From Syntrophomonadaceae bacterium (GTDB lineage Bacteria; Bacillota; Dethiobacteria; PWVN01), in the NCBI GenBank assembly GCA_003561835.1, contig PWVN01000031.1, positions 1-8,457 of the forward strand: a stretch of DNA of 8,457 nt, given 5' to 3'. Below, piece by piece: positions 1 to 6,143 of this stretch (position 1 is its first letter; every line of letters starts with the position of its first letter). The notes under the pieces were generated by a model. It ran no database searches. It was not told where the DNA came from and saw only the letters and a program-made list of their open reading frames with translations. The position numbers and the translations under genes are program-made.

Positions 1-1062
1 AAAGGACTTGTGCTTGACATCGCTGATATAGAGGTCATCCCGGGAACCCCCGGGGACCATCCCGGTAAAATCTGCTTCGCCGGGGGCAAAGGCCGGGCCC
101 ATGCCCAGAGCCTGCAAAGGTTCCTTCAGGGATTTTTCGTACTCCAGGGTAAAGCGGGGCAGCAGGATGGTTCCCTCCCCCCCGGTAAACCGGGAGAGCC
201 ATCCCTCCCATTTTTCCGCCGTCAGCCCGGCATGAAAGGCCTTAAGGCCCACTCCCTCATCGGGGAGGAAGACATACATGGCCATCCGTTCCTCTTCACC
301 GTAGGGCAGGCGGATGGCCTGGAAGCCTTCCCCCCGGTAATAGTCAAAGCGCCCCGATTGGTACATCATGGGGACCTCCTGCTCCCCCGCTGCACCATGG
401 AAGGTCTGGGGGTTGGTGGCCTCCTTTTCAAACTTCTGCGTCCACTCCCCTTTGAAATAAACGGCGTTGATCAGGAAGAGGACAGTCATGGGGTCGATGG
501 GGGGCTCAACAATTTCGTCGATCAAGCCCTCCGTCTTCTCCTTTACCCAGCGGTTTATGGTGCCCGCCGCCTTCGGGTCGTCGAAATCCAGCTCCCTGGC
601 AGTGGCCAGGTAATACTTCTCCACCCGGCCCAAAAAGTCTTCATGGAAGGCAAATCCCTGCCGCATCCAGAGGGAGTTGGCGATGTTCAGCGCGACCTTC
701 CGATCCGCCGTACGCAGGAAGTACAAAAGGGCCAAATTATTTTTATTCAGTTCTTCCAGGTCCATGCCCCGGGCTTTCAGGACTTCGGCCATGGCTTCCC
801 GGGTCTCGCCTCCGGCGCCGTTGTAGGCCATGGTCAGGGCCAGGGCGATGCTCACGGGGGAGATCAGGAGGTTCTCCCCTTCCTCCAGGAGCTCTGCATA
901 CAGTTCGAAACCAAACTGGTTGCCGAGGCCGGTGGTGGATTTTTTAAAGGCCCCGAGGATGCTCTCCTCGGGCTTCCCCATGACGGGGGCCGGCATCGCA
1001 TTGCAGCCCGTCAGGGCCAGGGCCAGGACGAGCAGCAGGGTCAGCTTGTACGGCTTGTTCAC
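1..1062 (-). CDS. Serpin (serine protease inhibitor) lipoprotein, C-terminus cut by window edge
   Basis: The 354 visible codons read as a serpin, a suicide inhibitor of serine or cysteine proteases. The start is GTG at 1062 with a GGGAGGG site just upstream. Residues 1-20 are a lipoprotein signal (basic NKPYK, hydrophobic stretch, LTGC lipobox with Cys20), so the protein is probably lipid-anchored outside the cytoplasmic membrane. Serpin landmarks follow in order: NLLISPVSIALALTMAYNGA, LNIANSLWM, INRWVKEKTEG, LFLINAVYFKGEW, and YISDVKHKSF at the edge. The family motif after this point (EVNEEG and the hinge) and the reactive-centre loop are outside the window, so the target protease cannot be inferred. 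Bacterial and thermophile serpins such as tengpin have a similar exported arrangement. It is transcribed away from the 1277 gene. The family call is very secure; complete length and inhibitory capacity are unknown. Confidence 0.95.
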   Translation of the reverse strand, partial: MNKPYKLTLLLVLALALTGCNAMPAPVMGKPEESILGAFKKSTTGLGNQFGFELYAELLEEGENLLISPVSIALALTMAYNGAGGETREAMAEVLKARGMDLEELNKNNLALLYFLRTADRKVALNIANSLWMRQGFAFHEDFLGRVEKYYLATARELDFDDPKAAGTINRWVKEKTEGLIDEIVEPPIDPMTVLFLINAVYFKGEWTQKFEKEATNPQTFHGAAGEQEVPMMYQSGRFDYYRGEGFQAIRLPYGEEERMAMYVFLPDEGVGLKAFHAGLTAEKWEGWLSRFTGGEGTILLPRFTLEYEKSLKEPLQALGMGPAFAPGEADFTGMVPGGSRDDLYISDVKHKSF

Positions 1063-1105
1063 CAAAATCCCTCCCAAAAAAGTGTTTCCTCTTTAGACGG
1101 TTCGT

Positions 1106-1160
1106 CTGTCCCTTTTGTTCCCCCCGGGTTATAATAGAAGAAACCGGGGGAAAAGGACAG
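1106..1160. repeat. Long imperfect inverted repeat in the serpin upstream region
   Basis: The left arm CTGTCCCTTTT...CCCCCGG (1106-1127) matches the reverse complement of the right arm CCGGGGGAAAAGGACAG (1144-1160), apart from a few extra bases in the left arm. The centre is AT-rich and contains TATAAT. A shorter inverted repeat, AGACG-GTT-CGTCT, overlaps its edge at 1095-1107. The element would lie in the serpin 5' untranslated region if the promoter at 1174-1204 is used. It could be an operator, an mRNA hairpin or a weak terminator; there is no clean T run. Confidence 0.6.
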
Positions 1161-1173
1161 CCTTTCCCTTACT

Positions 1174-1204
1174 ATTATACATCAAAACCCGGATATCTTC
1201 ACAA
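1174..1204 (-). promoter_or_regulatory. Candidate promoter of the serpin gene
   Basis: On the minus strand TATAAT (1179-1174), directly preceded by TG, follows TTGTGA (1204-1199) at a 19-base spacing. The -10 is perfect, but the spacing is long and the -35 partial. It would give a transcript leader of about 100 bases including the inverted repeat. Confidence 0.35.
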
Positions 1205-1276
1205 GCATCCGGAAGGGGCCGTCATATTCAACCCGCAGAAAGCATCCTGTTCCAGAAAATAAAGGAGGGGTTTACG

Positions 1277-1459
1277 TTGAACCTGGGCCTGTCCAAGGAA
1301 GCTATCCTGGCCCTTCTCGAGGGCCCGGAGTTGAGCCCGGCGGCAGCGGAGAGGATCTCCGAAGCCATCGAGCTGAACAACAAGGCCATCCAGAAGAACC
1401 TTAACTCTTACATCCACAGCATCTTTGTCGCCCGGATGCGGCCCCAGGGCCCCCGGTAG
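1277..1459 (+). CDS. Small hypothetical protein (60 aa)
   Basis: I do not recognise the family. The start is TTG at 1277, chosen because AAAGGAGGGG (1261-1270) sits six bases upstream; there is no comparable site at any earlier start. The product is a soluble, probably helical protein: LSKEAILALLEGPELSPAAA at the N-terminus, then a charged helix ending in NSYIHSIFVARM. It has no cysteine, signal peptide or membrane segment. It ends in TAG at 1457-1459, and the 3D-domain gene continues in exactly the same frame a few codons later, so the two may be translationally coupled or derived from one frame. The strong ribosome binding site supports real expression. Function unknown. Confidence 0.6.
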   Translation: MNLGLSKEAILALLEGPELSPAAAERISEAIELNNKAIQKNLNSYIHSIFVARMRPQGPR

Positions 1460-1465
1460 CCTGCT

Positions 1466-1816
1466 TTGGCCCTCCTTTCTGTTTCATCGGAAGAATACCA
1501 GGTGCAGGTGATGAATATCACCATGTACGCCCCCTTGAGCGGCGATGCCGTCCGGGGTTGGGATTTTGCCGGGGACCCGACCCTAACGGCCAGCGGCGAA
1601 AAGGTCATCCCGGGGGAAACGGCCGCCGCCGGCCCCAACATCCCCTTCGGCACCAGGATCTACGTGGAGGGGATGGGTTGGCGAACCGTCAACGACCGGG
1701 GCAGGCTCATCGGGCCCAACGATATCGACCTGGCGGTGGAGACCCGGCAGGAATCCCTGGCCTTCGGCAAGCAGCAGCTGTTGGTCATCCTGAAGCTCCC
1801 GGATGAAGAGGATTAA
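1466..1816 (+). CDS. 3D-domain protein (double-psi beta-barrel, RlpA/MltA-like)
   Basis: The 116-residue product is essentially one 3D domain, named for three aspartates and related to the barrel of lytic transglycosylase MltA and of Firmicute cell-wall proteins. Visible landmarks are MNITMYAPL (16-24), LTASGEKV (40-47), IPFGTRIYVEGMG (59-71), VNDRG (75-79), NDIDLAV (85-91) and LAFGKQQLLVILKL (98-111). Aspartates 77, 86 and 88 are the likely conserved set. Family members normally carry a signal peptide and G5, LysM or SH3 domains; none is visible here, so cell-wall action is uncertain. The TTG at 1466 lacks a clear ribosome binding site. ATG at 1511 is an alternative with a weak AGGTG, but it would trim the first strand. 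The gene ends 35 bases before lepA, suggesting cotranscription. Confidence 0.75.
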   Translation: MALLSVSSEEYQVQVMNITMYAPLSGDAVRGWDFAGDPTLTASGEKVIPGETAAAGPNIPFGTRIYVEGMGWRTVNDRGRLIGPNDIDLAVETRQESLAFGKQQLLVILKLPDEED

Positions 1817-1851
1817 TAATACCATGAGGAATTTTTGGAGGATTGATACCC

Positions 1852-3651
1852 TTGAAGGCTGGCCACATCCGCAATTTTTGCATCATCGCCCATATCGACC
1901 ACGGCAAGTCCACCCTGGCGGACCGGCTCCTGGAGGTGACGGGGACCATCGCCCAGCGGGATATGAAGGAACAGGTCCTGGACCAGATGGACCTGGAACG
2001 GGAGCGGGGCATCACCATCAAGCTGCAGGCCGTCCGTTTGAACTACCGGGCCGCTGACGGCCAGGATTACATCCTGAACCTCATCGACACCCCCGGACAT
2101 GTGGATTTCACCTACGAGGTTTCCCGGAGCCTGGCTGCCTGTGAGGGCGCCCTCCTGGTGGTGGATTCCGCCCAGGGGATCGAGGCCCAGACCCTGGCCA
2201 ACGTCTACCTGGCCCTGGAACACCACCTGGAAATCATCCCCGTCATCAACAAAATCGACCTGGAGAACGCCGACCCCGAGAGGGTACGGCTGGACCTGGA
2301 GGATGTCATCGGCCCCGGGGCCCGGGACGCCCTTCTGATCTCGGCCAAAAAGGGGCAGGGGATTACCGAAGTCCTGGAGGCGGTGGTAGAGAAAATCCCT
2401 CCCCCCCGGCAGGGCCCTCCCGAGGCCCCCCTGAAAGCCCTGGTCTTCGACTCCCACTACGACACCTACCGGGGGGTCATCGCCTATATCCGGGTGATGG
2501 AGGGCCGTGTCCACAGGGGCGATAAGATCAAGTTCATGCACACGGGCAAGGTTTTTGAAGTCAGCGAAACCGGCACCTTCCAGCCGGCCATGACCCCCGC
2601 CGGCCAGTTGGAAGCGGGGGAGGTGGGCTACTTGATCGCCTCCATCAAAAAGGTGGGCGATGCCCGGGTGGGGGACACCGTCACCTCCGCCGCAAACCCG
2701 GCGAAGGAAGCCCTTCCCGGGTACCGCCGGGTGGTGCCCATGGTCTACTGCGGCCTCTTCCCCCAGGACAACCGGGACTACGAGGACCTGCGGGAGGCCC
2801 TGGAGAAGCTGAAGCTCAACGACTCGGCCCTCTCCTACGAACCCGAGACCTCCATGGCCCTCGGTTTCGGGTACCGCTGCGGTTTCCTGGGGCTGCTGCA
2901 CATGGACATCATCCAGGAACGCCTGGAGCGGGAATACGGCTTGAGCCTCATCATCACGGCCCCCAACGTGGTGTACCGGGTCCAAAAGAAAAACGGCCAG
3001 GTGGCGGAGGTGGACAACCCGGCCCTGCTGCCCCCGGCGGGGGAGCGGGACTTCATCGAGGAGCCCTTCGTGGACGCCTCCGTTTTTGTGCCCGGGGACT
3101 ACATGGGAGCTGTCATGGAACTCTGTCAGGAGAAGCGGGGCATCTTCAAGACGGTGGAGTACCTGGATTCGGGCCGCATCCGCTTGTCTTACCACCTGCC
3201 CCTGGCGGAAATCATCTATGACTTCTTCGACCTCTTGAAATCCCGGACCCGGGGTTATGCATCCCTGGATTACACCTTCCTGGGCTACAGGGCCTCGGAG
3301 CTGGTCCTCCTGGATATTCTGGTGGGCGGGGAAAAGGTGGACGCCCTCTCTTTCATCACCCACCGGGACCGGGCCTACAACCGGGGCAGGGAGATGGTGG
3401 AGAAGCTGAAGGATATCATCCCCCGCCAGATGTTCGATGTGGCCATCCAGGCCGCCATGGGGAACAAGGTGATCTCCCGGGAGACCATCAAGGCCCTGCG
3501 GAAAAATGTCACCGAAAAGCTCTATGGCGGCGATGTGACCCGGAAGAGAAAGCTTTTGGAGAAGCAGAAGGAAGGCAAGAAAAAGATGAAGCAGGTGGGC
3601 AGGGTGGAAATTCCCCAGGAGGCCTTCACGGCGGTGCTGAAGGTTAAATAA
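1852..3651 (+). CDS. lepA: Elongation factor 4 (LepA), ribosome back-translocase GTPase
   Basis: LepA is a cytoplasmic translational GTPase that binds ribosomes stalled before or after translocation and aids initiation and elongation under stress. The 599-residue product has the usual length. GTPase motifs are G1 AHIDHGKST (13-21), switch region RGIT, G3 DTPGH (79-83), G4 NKID (133-136) and G5 SAK (164-166). EF-G-like domains follow, then the LepA-specific C-terminal domain with KKKMKQVGRVEIPQEAF near the end. TTG at 1852 was chosen because GGAGGA (1837-1842) is nine bases upstream and the product then starts MKAGHIRNF, like other LepA proteins; TTG at 1843 is in frame but only one base from that site. 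The common clostridial neighbours (spoIIP before, hemW after) are absent. No clear terminator follows it. Confidence 0.98.
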   Translation: MKAGHIRNFCIIAHIDHGKSTLADRLLEVTGTIAQRDMKEQVLDQMDLERERGITIKLQAVRLNYRAADGQDYILNLIDTPGHVDFTYEVSRSLAACEGALLVVDSAQGIEAQTLANVYLALEHHLEIIPVINKIDLENADPERVRLDLEDVIGPGARDALLISAKKGQGITEVLEAVVEKIPPPRQGPPEAPLKALVFDSHYDTYRGVIAYIRVMEGRVHRGDKIKFMHTGKVFEVSETGTFQPAMTPAGQLEAGEVGYLIASIKKVGDARVGDTVTSAANPAKEALPGYRRVVPMVYCGLFPQDNRDYEDLREALEKLKLNDSALSYEPETSMALGFGYRCGFLGLLHMDIIQERLEREYGLSLIITAPNVVYRVQKKNGQVAEVDNPALLPPAGERDFIEEPFVDASVFVPGDYMGAVMELCQEKRGIFKTVEYLDSGRIRLSYHLPLAEIIYDFFDLLKSRTRGYASLDYTFLGYRASELVLLDILVGGEKVDALSFITHRDRAYNRGREMVEKLKDIIPRQMFDVAIQAAMGNKVISRETIKALRKNVTEKLYGGDVTRKRKLLEKQKEGKKKMKQVGRVEIPQEAFTAVLKVK

Positions 3652-3718
3652 AAGACAGGAAGACTGGTTGCAGAACCTGCTTAGACAAGAAAAAAAAGAT
3701 CACCTGGTAAAAATTTTA

Positions 3719-3727
3719 TGCTATAAT
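3719..3727 (+). promoter_or_regulatory. Extended -10 promoter before the Dx-like gene
   Basis: TGCTATAAT is a perfect extended -10 element, set in an AT-rich stretch about 50 bases before the GTG start at 3778. No good -35 is visible, which extended -10 promoters tolerate. It gives the next gene its own transcript separate from lepA. The rest of 3652-3777 holds only a small GGTT/AACC hairpin (3666-3677) and an A-tract. Confidence 0.6.
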
Positions 3728-3777
3728 AAATATTATTACGCACCGGTTATAGGCTGCAGAAAAAAAGGAGGATACTT

Positions 3778-4107
3778 GTGAGGATCGAAATGGAGAAAAG
3801 CCGTGTCATGTTTTACCCGGAGAACGCCGAAGAAAAGGCAAAATTGAAGGCTCTCTGGAAGATCATGGTGGATTGCGTGGGGTACAGCAGGAAAATGGTT
3901 CCCATCGGGGAGTATGTCCCCGAAAAGAATGACGCCTTCGCTTCCTTCCACATCGAAGGGTTGAATCCCCAGGACCAGCCCTTCGCAGAAGTCCGGGCGG
4001 AAGAAGACGTGGATGCCTACTGCAAGATCTGCAACAAAGTCCTGATCGTGAAGGCCGGGGAGGTCATCCCCCTCTGCTGCGGCAAAATGATGGAGATTAT
4101 CGACTGA
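3778..4107 (+). CDS. Uncharacterised protein with C-terminal desulforedoxin-like metal site
   Basis: The start GTG 3778 has GGAGG six bases upstream. The product is 109 residues. Residues 1-75 form an unrecognised domain (ENAEEKAKLKALWKIMVDCVGYS, then GEYVPEK) with Cys33. Residues 81-108 carry YCKIC (Cys82, Cys85), fourteen residues, then LCCGKMMEI (Cys100, Cys101). This closely resembles the desulforedoxin module of desulfoferrodoxin (CX2C, about 15 residues, CCG-x-x-M), which binds Fe(Cys)4; zinc is also possible. No superoxide-reductase catalytic domain is present. The inference is a small cytoplasmic electron carrier or metal-stabilised redox/regulatory protein of an anaerobe. It is monocistronic between an extended -10 promoter and a strong terminator. 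The metal-site call is good; cellular function is unknown. Confidence 0.85.
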   Translation: MRIEMEKSRVMFYPENAEEKAKLKALWKIMVDCVGYSRKMVPIGEYVPEKNDAFASFHIEGLNPQDQPFAEVRAEEDVDAYCKICNKVLIVKAGEVIPLCCGKMMEIID

Positions 4108-4111
4108 GAGA

Positions 4112-4151
4112 AAATGAAAAAATCCGGCACTGCTGCCGGGTTTTTTCATTT
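4112..4151. terminator. Bidirectional terminator between convergent genes
   Basis: The stem 4114-4129 pairs over 16 bases (one G-T pair) with 4134-4149 around a four-base loop. The GC core is TCCGGCA/TGCCGGG, flanked by an A run on the left and TTTTTT on the right, so it can end transcription from both sides. It serves the Dx-like gene (plus) and the PucR-like gene (minus, stop at 4163). Confidence 0.93.
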
Positions 4152-4162
4152 CGGGGATGCTC

Positions 4163-5386
4163 CTACTGTTTGGAGAAATATTTCTTGCCCAGGGCCTTGC
4201 GGATTTTCACTGCCGTATGGGCATTGAGAACATCCCCGGCATCGTCCAGGGAGATGCCCAGGATCTTTTCGATTTTCCCCTTCCGGTATGCCAGGGTCTT
4301 GGGATGGATGAAAAGCTTTTCCGCCGTTCTCTTTTGATTGCCGCAGTTGTCCAAAAGCTCTTCCAGGGTTCCCAGGAAATTTGTTTTAGACCCCCGGTCG
4401 TAAGCCATCAAGGGGCCGACGGTTTCCTCGACGAAGGCGGCCAGGTCTTTTTTATCCGGGTATTTGACGAATACTTTGTAGATGCCCAGGTCCGAGTAGT
4501 GGTAGACCCTGCCACTGCCCCACACCGTCTTCCCCGTCTCCATGGCGTCCAGGGCTTCCCGGTATCCCTGGCTGATCCCGGCCGCCTCCTGGTACAGGGT
4601 TCCCAGCCCCACAGTCAGGGTAATCCCATCGATGCTTTTCTCAACCCCTTCCTTGATGTTGGCGGCAGTGCGGCAGGCCCATTTCTTTATTGGGCCCGCA
4701 AACCCCCCCCCATCTTCCAGGAGCTCCCCGGGGACGGGGTAAAGGATGATGATATTGCTCTTTCGGCTCCACACGATGCTGTCCCTTGAATGGCTGAAAA
4801 AGGTCTTTAACACTACGCCAAAGGTTTTCCTCAGCATTTTGTGGGAGTCCTTTTTATCCCTGTGAGGGAAGAGGCCGTCCAGGGAATCGATATTCATGAT
4901 CATGGGCAGATAGGGTTTGTGCAGATTGTACCCGTAGTAAGCCCCCCTGGGGATGATGTCCTCCCGGGAGGTGACCCCGCCGTCCACCAGCTCGTTCAGG
5001 AATTCGTGGTGGTATTGCCTGTCCACTTCCTCGGCCACCTGGTCCTTCAAGATAATAAAGCCGATGGTCTGGGCGGCGCTTTCCAGGGCCAGGGTGTCGA
5101 TGTCCTCTACAGGGCCTTCAAACTTGGCCAGGCGGACAAAGGTCTCCGTTTCGTCGTTGACCACCACCTTCTTTTTTACGGAACCGGCCGGGTCTTCATG
5201 CCGCAGTTCTTCGGGACCGGCCGACACATCCAGGATTACCCGGTCCGCCATATCGATAACCTGCACCTGGGCCCGACAGAAATCGGCCAGGGTCTGGGCG
5301 ATTTGCTCCATCCCCCCGTCGGCGAGGACGATTTCCGAGAAGGTATGGTTGATCCTGTGCAGGAGTTTGTACCCTTCCTTGTCCAC
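4163..5386 (-). CDS. PucR/CdaR-family transcriptional regulator
   Basis: This 407-residue protein has the three-part plan of PucR/CdaR activators. Residues 1 to about 130 look like a GAF-type sensor (MEQIAQTLADF, VILDVSAGPE). The centre, about 140-320, fits the degenerate GGDEF-like CdaR domain (LTVGLGTLYQEAAGISQGYR, ALDAMETGKTVW). The C-terminal PucR helix-turn-helix is at about 338-400: LGTLEELLDNCGNQKRTAEK, then LFIHPKTLAYRKGKIEKILG. Family members sense small molecules such as purine breakdown products, glycerate or amino acids; the ligand here is not predictable. The start is GTG at 5386 with AGGGGG about eight bases before it. It is divergent from the stress genes at 5610 and could control them as well as itself. 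The upstream leader carries a G-quadruplex motif. I found no convincing promoter for it. Confidence 0.9.
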   Translation of the reverse strand: MDKEGYKLLHRINHTFSEIVLADGGMEQIAQTLADFCRAQVQVIDMADRVILDVSAGPEELRHEDPAGSVKKKVVVNDETETFVRLAKFEGPVEDIDTLALESAAQTIGFIILKDQVAEEVDRQYHHEFLNELVDGGVTSREDIIPRGAYYGYNLHKPYLPMIMNIDSLDGLFPHRDKKDSHKMLRKTFGVVLKTFFSHSRDSIVWSRKSNIIILYPVPGELLEDGGGFAGPIKKWACRTAANIKEGVEKSIDGITLTVGLGTLYQEAAGISQGYREALDAMETGKTVWGSGRVYHYSDLGIYKVFVKYPDKKDLAAFVEETVGPLMAYDRGSKTNFLGTLEELLDNCGNQKRTAEKLFIHPKTLAYRKGKIEKILGISLDDAGDVLNAHTAVKIRKALGKKYFSKQ

Positions 5387-5431
5387 TCCTCACACCCCCT
5401 TGCAATTTTCTCCCTTACTACTTCTCTCCGG

Positions 5432-5457
5432 CCCCTCCCAATCCCTTCCCCTCCCCC
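5432..5457 (-). other. Predicted G-quadruplex motif in the PucR-like gene leader
   Basis: On the minus strand there are five consecutive G runs of 5, 4, 3, 3 and 4 bases with loops of 1, 2, 3 and 1 bases, a textbook intramolecular quadruplex motif. It lies 46-71 bases upstream of the GTG start. It is part of a longer purine-rich stretch (5389-5460). The G runs also resemble ribosome binding sites but are too far from the start to serve as one. Confidence 0.65.
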
Positions 5458-5464
5458 ATCCATA

Positions 5465-5479
5465 TACCATATACTGGTA
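5465..5479. promoter_or_regulatory. Candidate operator: TACCA-N5-TGGTA inverted repeat
   Basis: Perfect five-base arms, TACCA and TGGTA, flank TATAC in the divergent intergenic region between the PucR-like gene and the stress genes. The size and position fit a dimeric regulator site. The arms are short, so chance is possible. Confidence 0.3.
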
Positions 5480-5523
5480 CAAATTTTATCCCTATCTCCT
5501 AATTGCAGGTTTCAGGCTTATCT

Positions 5524-5553
5524 CTCCGGGAAGAAGATTTCGCCTCCGGAAAG
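5524..5553 (+). repeat. Ten-base direct repeat, 20-bp period, upstream of the Usp -10
   Basis: CTCCGGGAAG (5524-5533) and CTCCGGAAAG (5544-5553) match at 9 of 10 positions and are spaced exactly two helical turns apart, ending four bases before the -10 element at 5557. This is the placement expected for an activator or repressor, possibly the divergent PucR-like protein. Confidence 0.35.
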
Positions 5554-5556
5554 GGA

Positions 5557-5585
5557 TATAATTGTATTAGGCTTGGAGACAAGCC
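5557..5585 (+). promoter_or_regulatory. -10 element and start-site hairpin of the stress genes
   Basis: TATAAT at 5557-5562 is a perfect -10; no good -35 is present at normal spacing, suggesting an activator-dependent or alternative promoter. Immediately downstream, GGCTTG-GAGA-CAAGCC (5570-5585) is a perfect six-base-pair stem with a GNRA tetraloop, which would sit at the very 5' end of the transcript and could stabilise the mRNA or act as an operator. Confidence 0.5.
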
Positions 5586-5609
5586 AATGAGTTTCGAGGA
5601 GGAAGATTC

Positions 5610-6053
5610 ATGAATATCCTGGTCTGCACGGATGGCTCGGAAGAGAGCAGCAAGGCTGTCGGCAGGGCTGCCGAGATATCTTCCGCCGTGGAAGATGCCG
5701 AGGTTACCCTCCTGCACGTGCATCAACCCATCCAGATCCCACCGCCCTACGGAGCGGGCTACACCCCTGTGGCGGTTCCCGCCCATATCAATGAGAAGGT
5801 CCGGGACGCCGGGAAAAAAATCCTGGAAGAAGCAGCAAAGAACCTGGAGGAAAATAAGGTCAGATACCGAACTCTCCTTCTGGAGGGGCATCCGGCCTCG
5901 ATGATCCTGGAGCAGGCAGACGAAGAAGACTGCGACCTTCTGGTGCTCGGGAATAAAGGGCGGACAGGCCTGCAGCGGGTCTTCATGGGCAGTGTGAGCA
6001 ATGCCGTGGTTCAGGAGGCAAACTGTGACGTCCTGGTGGTAAAGGGCGGCTGA
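5610..6053 (+). CDS. Universal stress protein (UspA family, ATP-binding type)
   Basis: The 147-residue single-domain protein has the Usp fold: MNILVCTDGSEESSKA at the N-terminus, strand VTLLHVH (32-38), and the nucleotide motif G114-x2-G117-x9-G127-S128 within LVLGNKGRTGLQRVFMGS, ending DVLVVKGG. The intact GX2GX9GS motif puts it in the ATP-binding (MJ0577-like) rather than the UspA class. Family members are cytoplasmic dimers raised by starvation, redox or membrane stress. ATG 5610 has GAGGAGG seven bases upstream. It is followed 90 bases later by the LEA-like gene in the same direction without a convincing terminator, so the two are probably cotranscribed. The gene name cannot be assigned because organisms carry many paralogues. 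Confidence 0.95.
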   Translation: MNILVCTDGSEESSKAVGRAAEISSAVEDAEVTLLHVHQPIQIPPPYGAGYTPVAVPAHINEKVRDAGKKILEEAAKNLEENKVRYRTLLLEGHPASMILEQADEEDCDLLVLGNKGRTGLQRVFMGSVSNAVVQEANCDVLVVKGG

Positions 6054-6143
6054 AAGCTGCCCGCCCTGAAAACACTGGCAGTTTGTCACCTACAGGAAAG
6101 GAAGCAGTCGAAAAAGTCAAATACATGATTAGGAGGAATCACA

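Noticed and set aside
10..1134. Long plus-strand open frame opposite the serpin
   Set aside because: It is the antisense shadow of a clear serpin; the translation has no family features and no ribosome binding site.
1130..1135. Plus-strand TATAAT as promoter for the 60-aa gene
   Set aside because: No -35 lies at a usable distance and it sits in the loop of the inverted repeat; the gene's promoter remains unidentified.
1813..3363. 516-codon minus-strand open frame opposite lepA
   Set aside because: It is antisense to the unmistakable LepA frame; GC-rich codon use produces long antisense frames, and its His/Gly/Val-rich product looks random.
5511..5534. SigB-like promoter (GTTTCA then GGGAAG) before the Usp gene
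   Set aside because: The -10-like part matches GGGTAT poorly, and the TATAAT at 5557 is a better candidate.
4841..5590. Plus-strand open frames opposite the PucR-like gene (also 4157-4789 and 4953-5561)
   Set aside because: They lie opposite a well-supported regulator gene and show no domain or start signal.
6044..6062. GGGCGGC-TGAAA-GCTGCCC hairpin over the Usp stop codon as terminator
   Set aside because: It overlaps the coding end and has no T run after it; more likely the transcript continues into the LEA-like gene.
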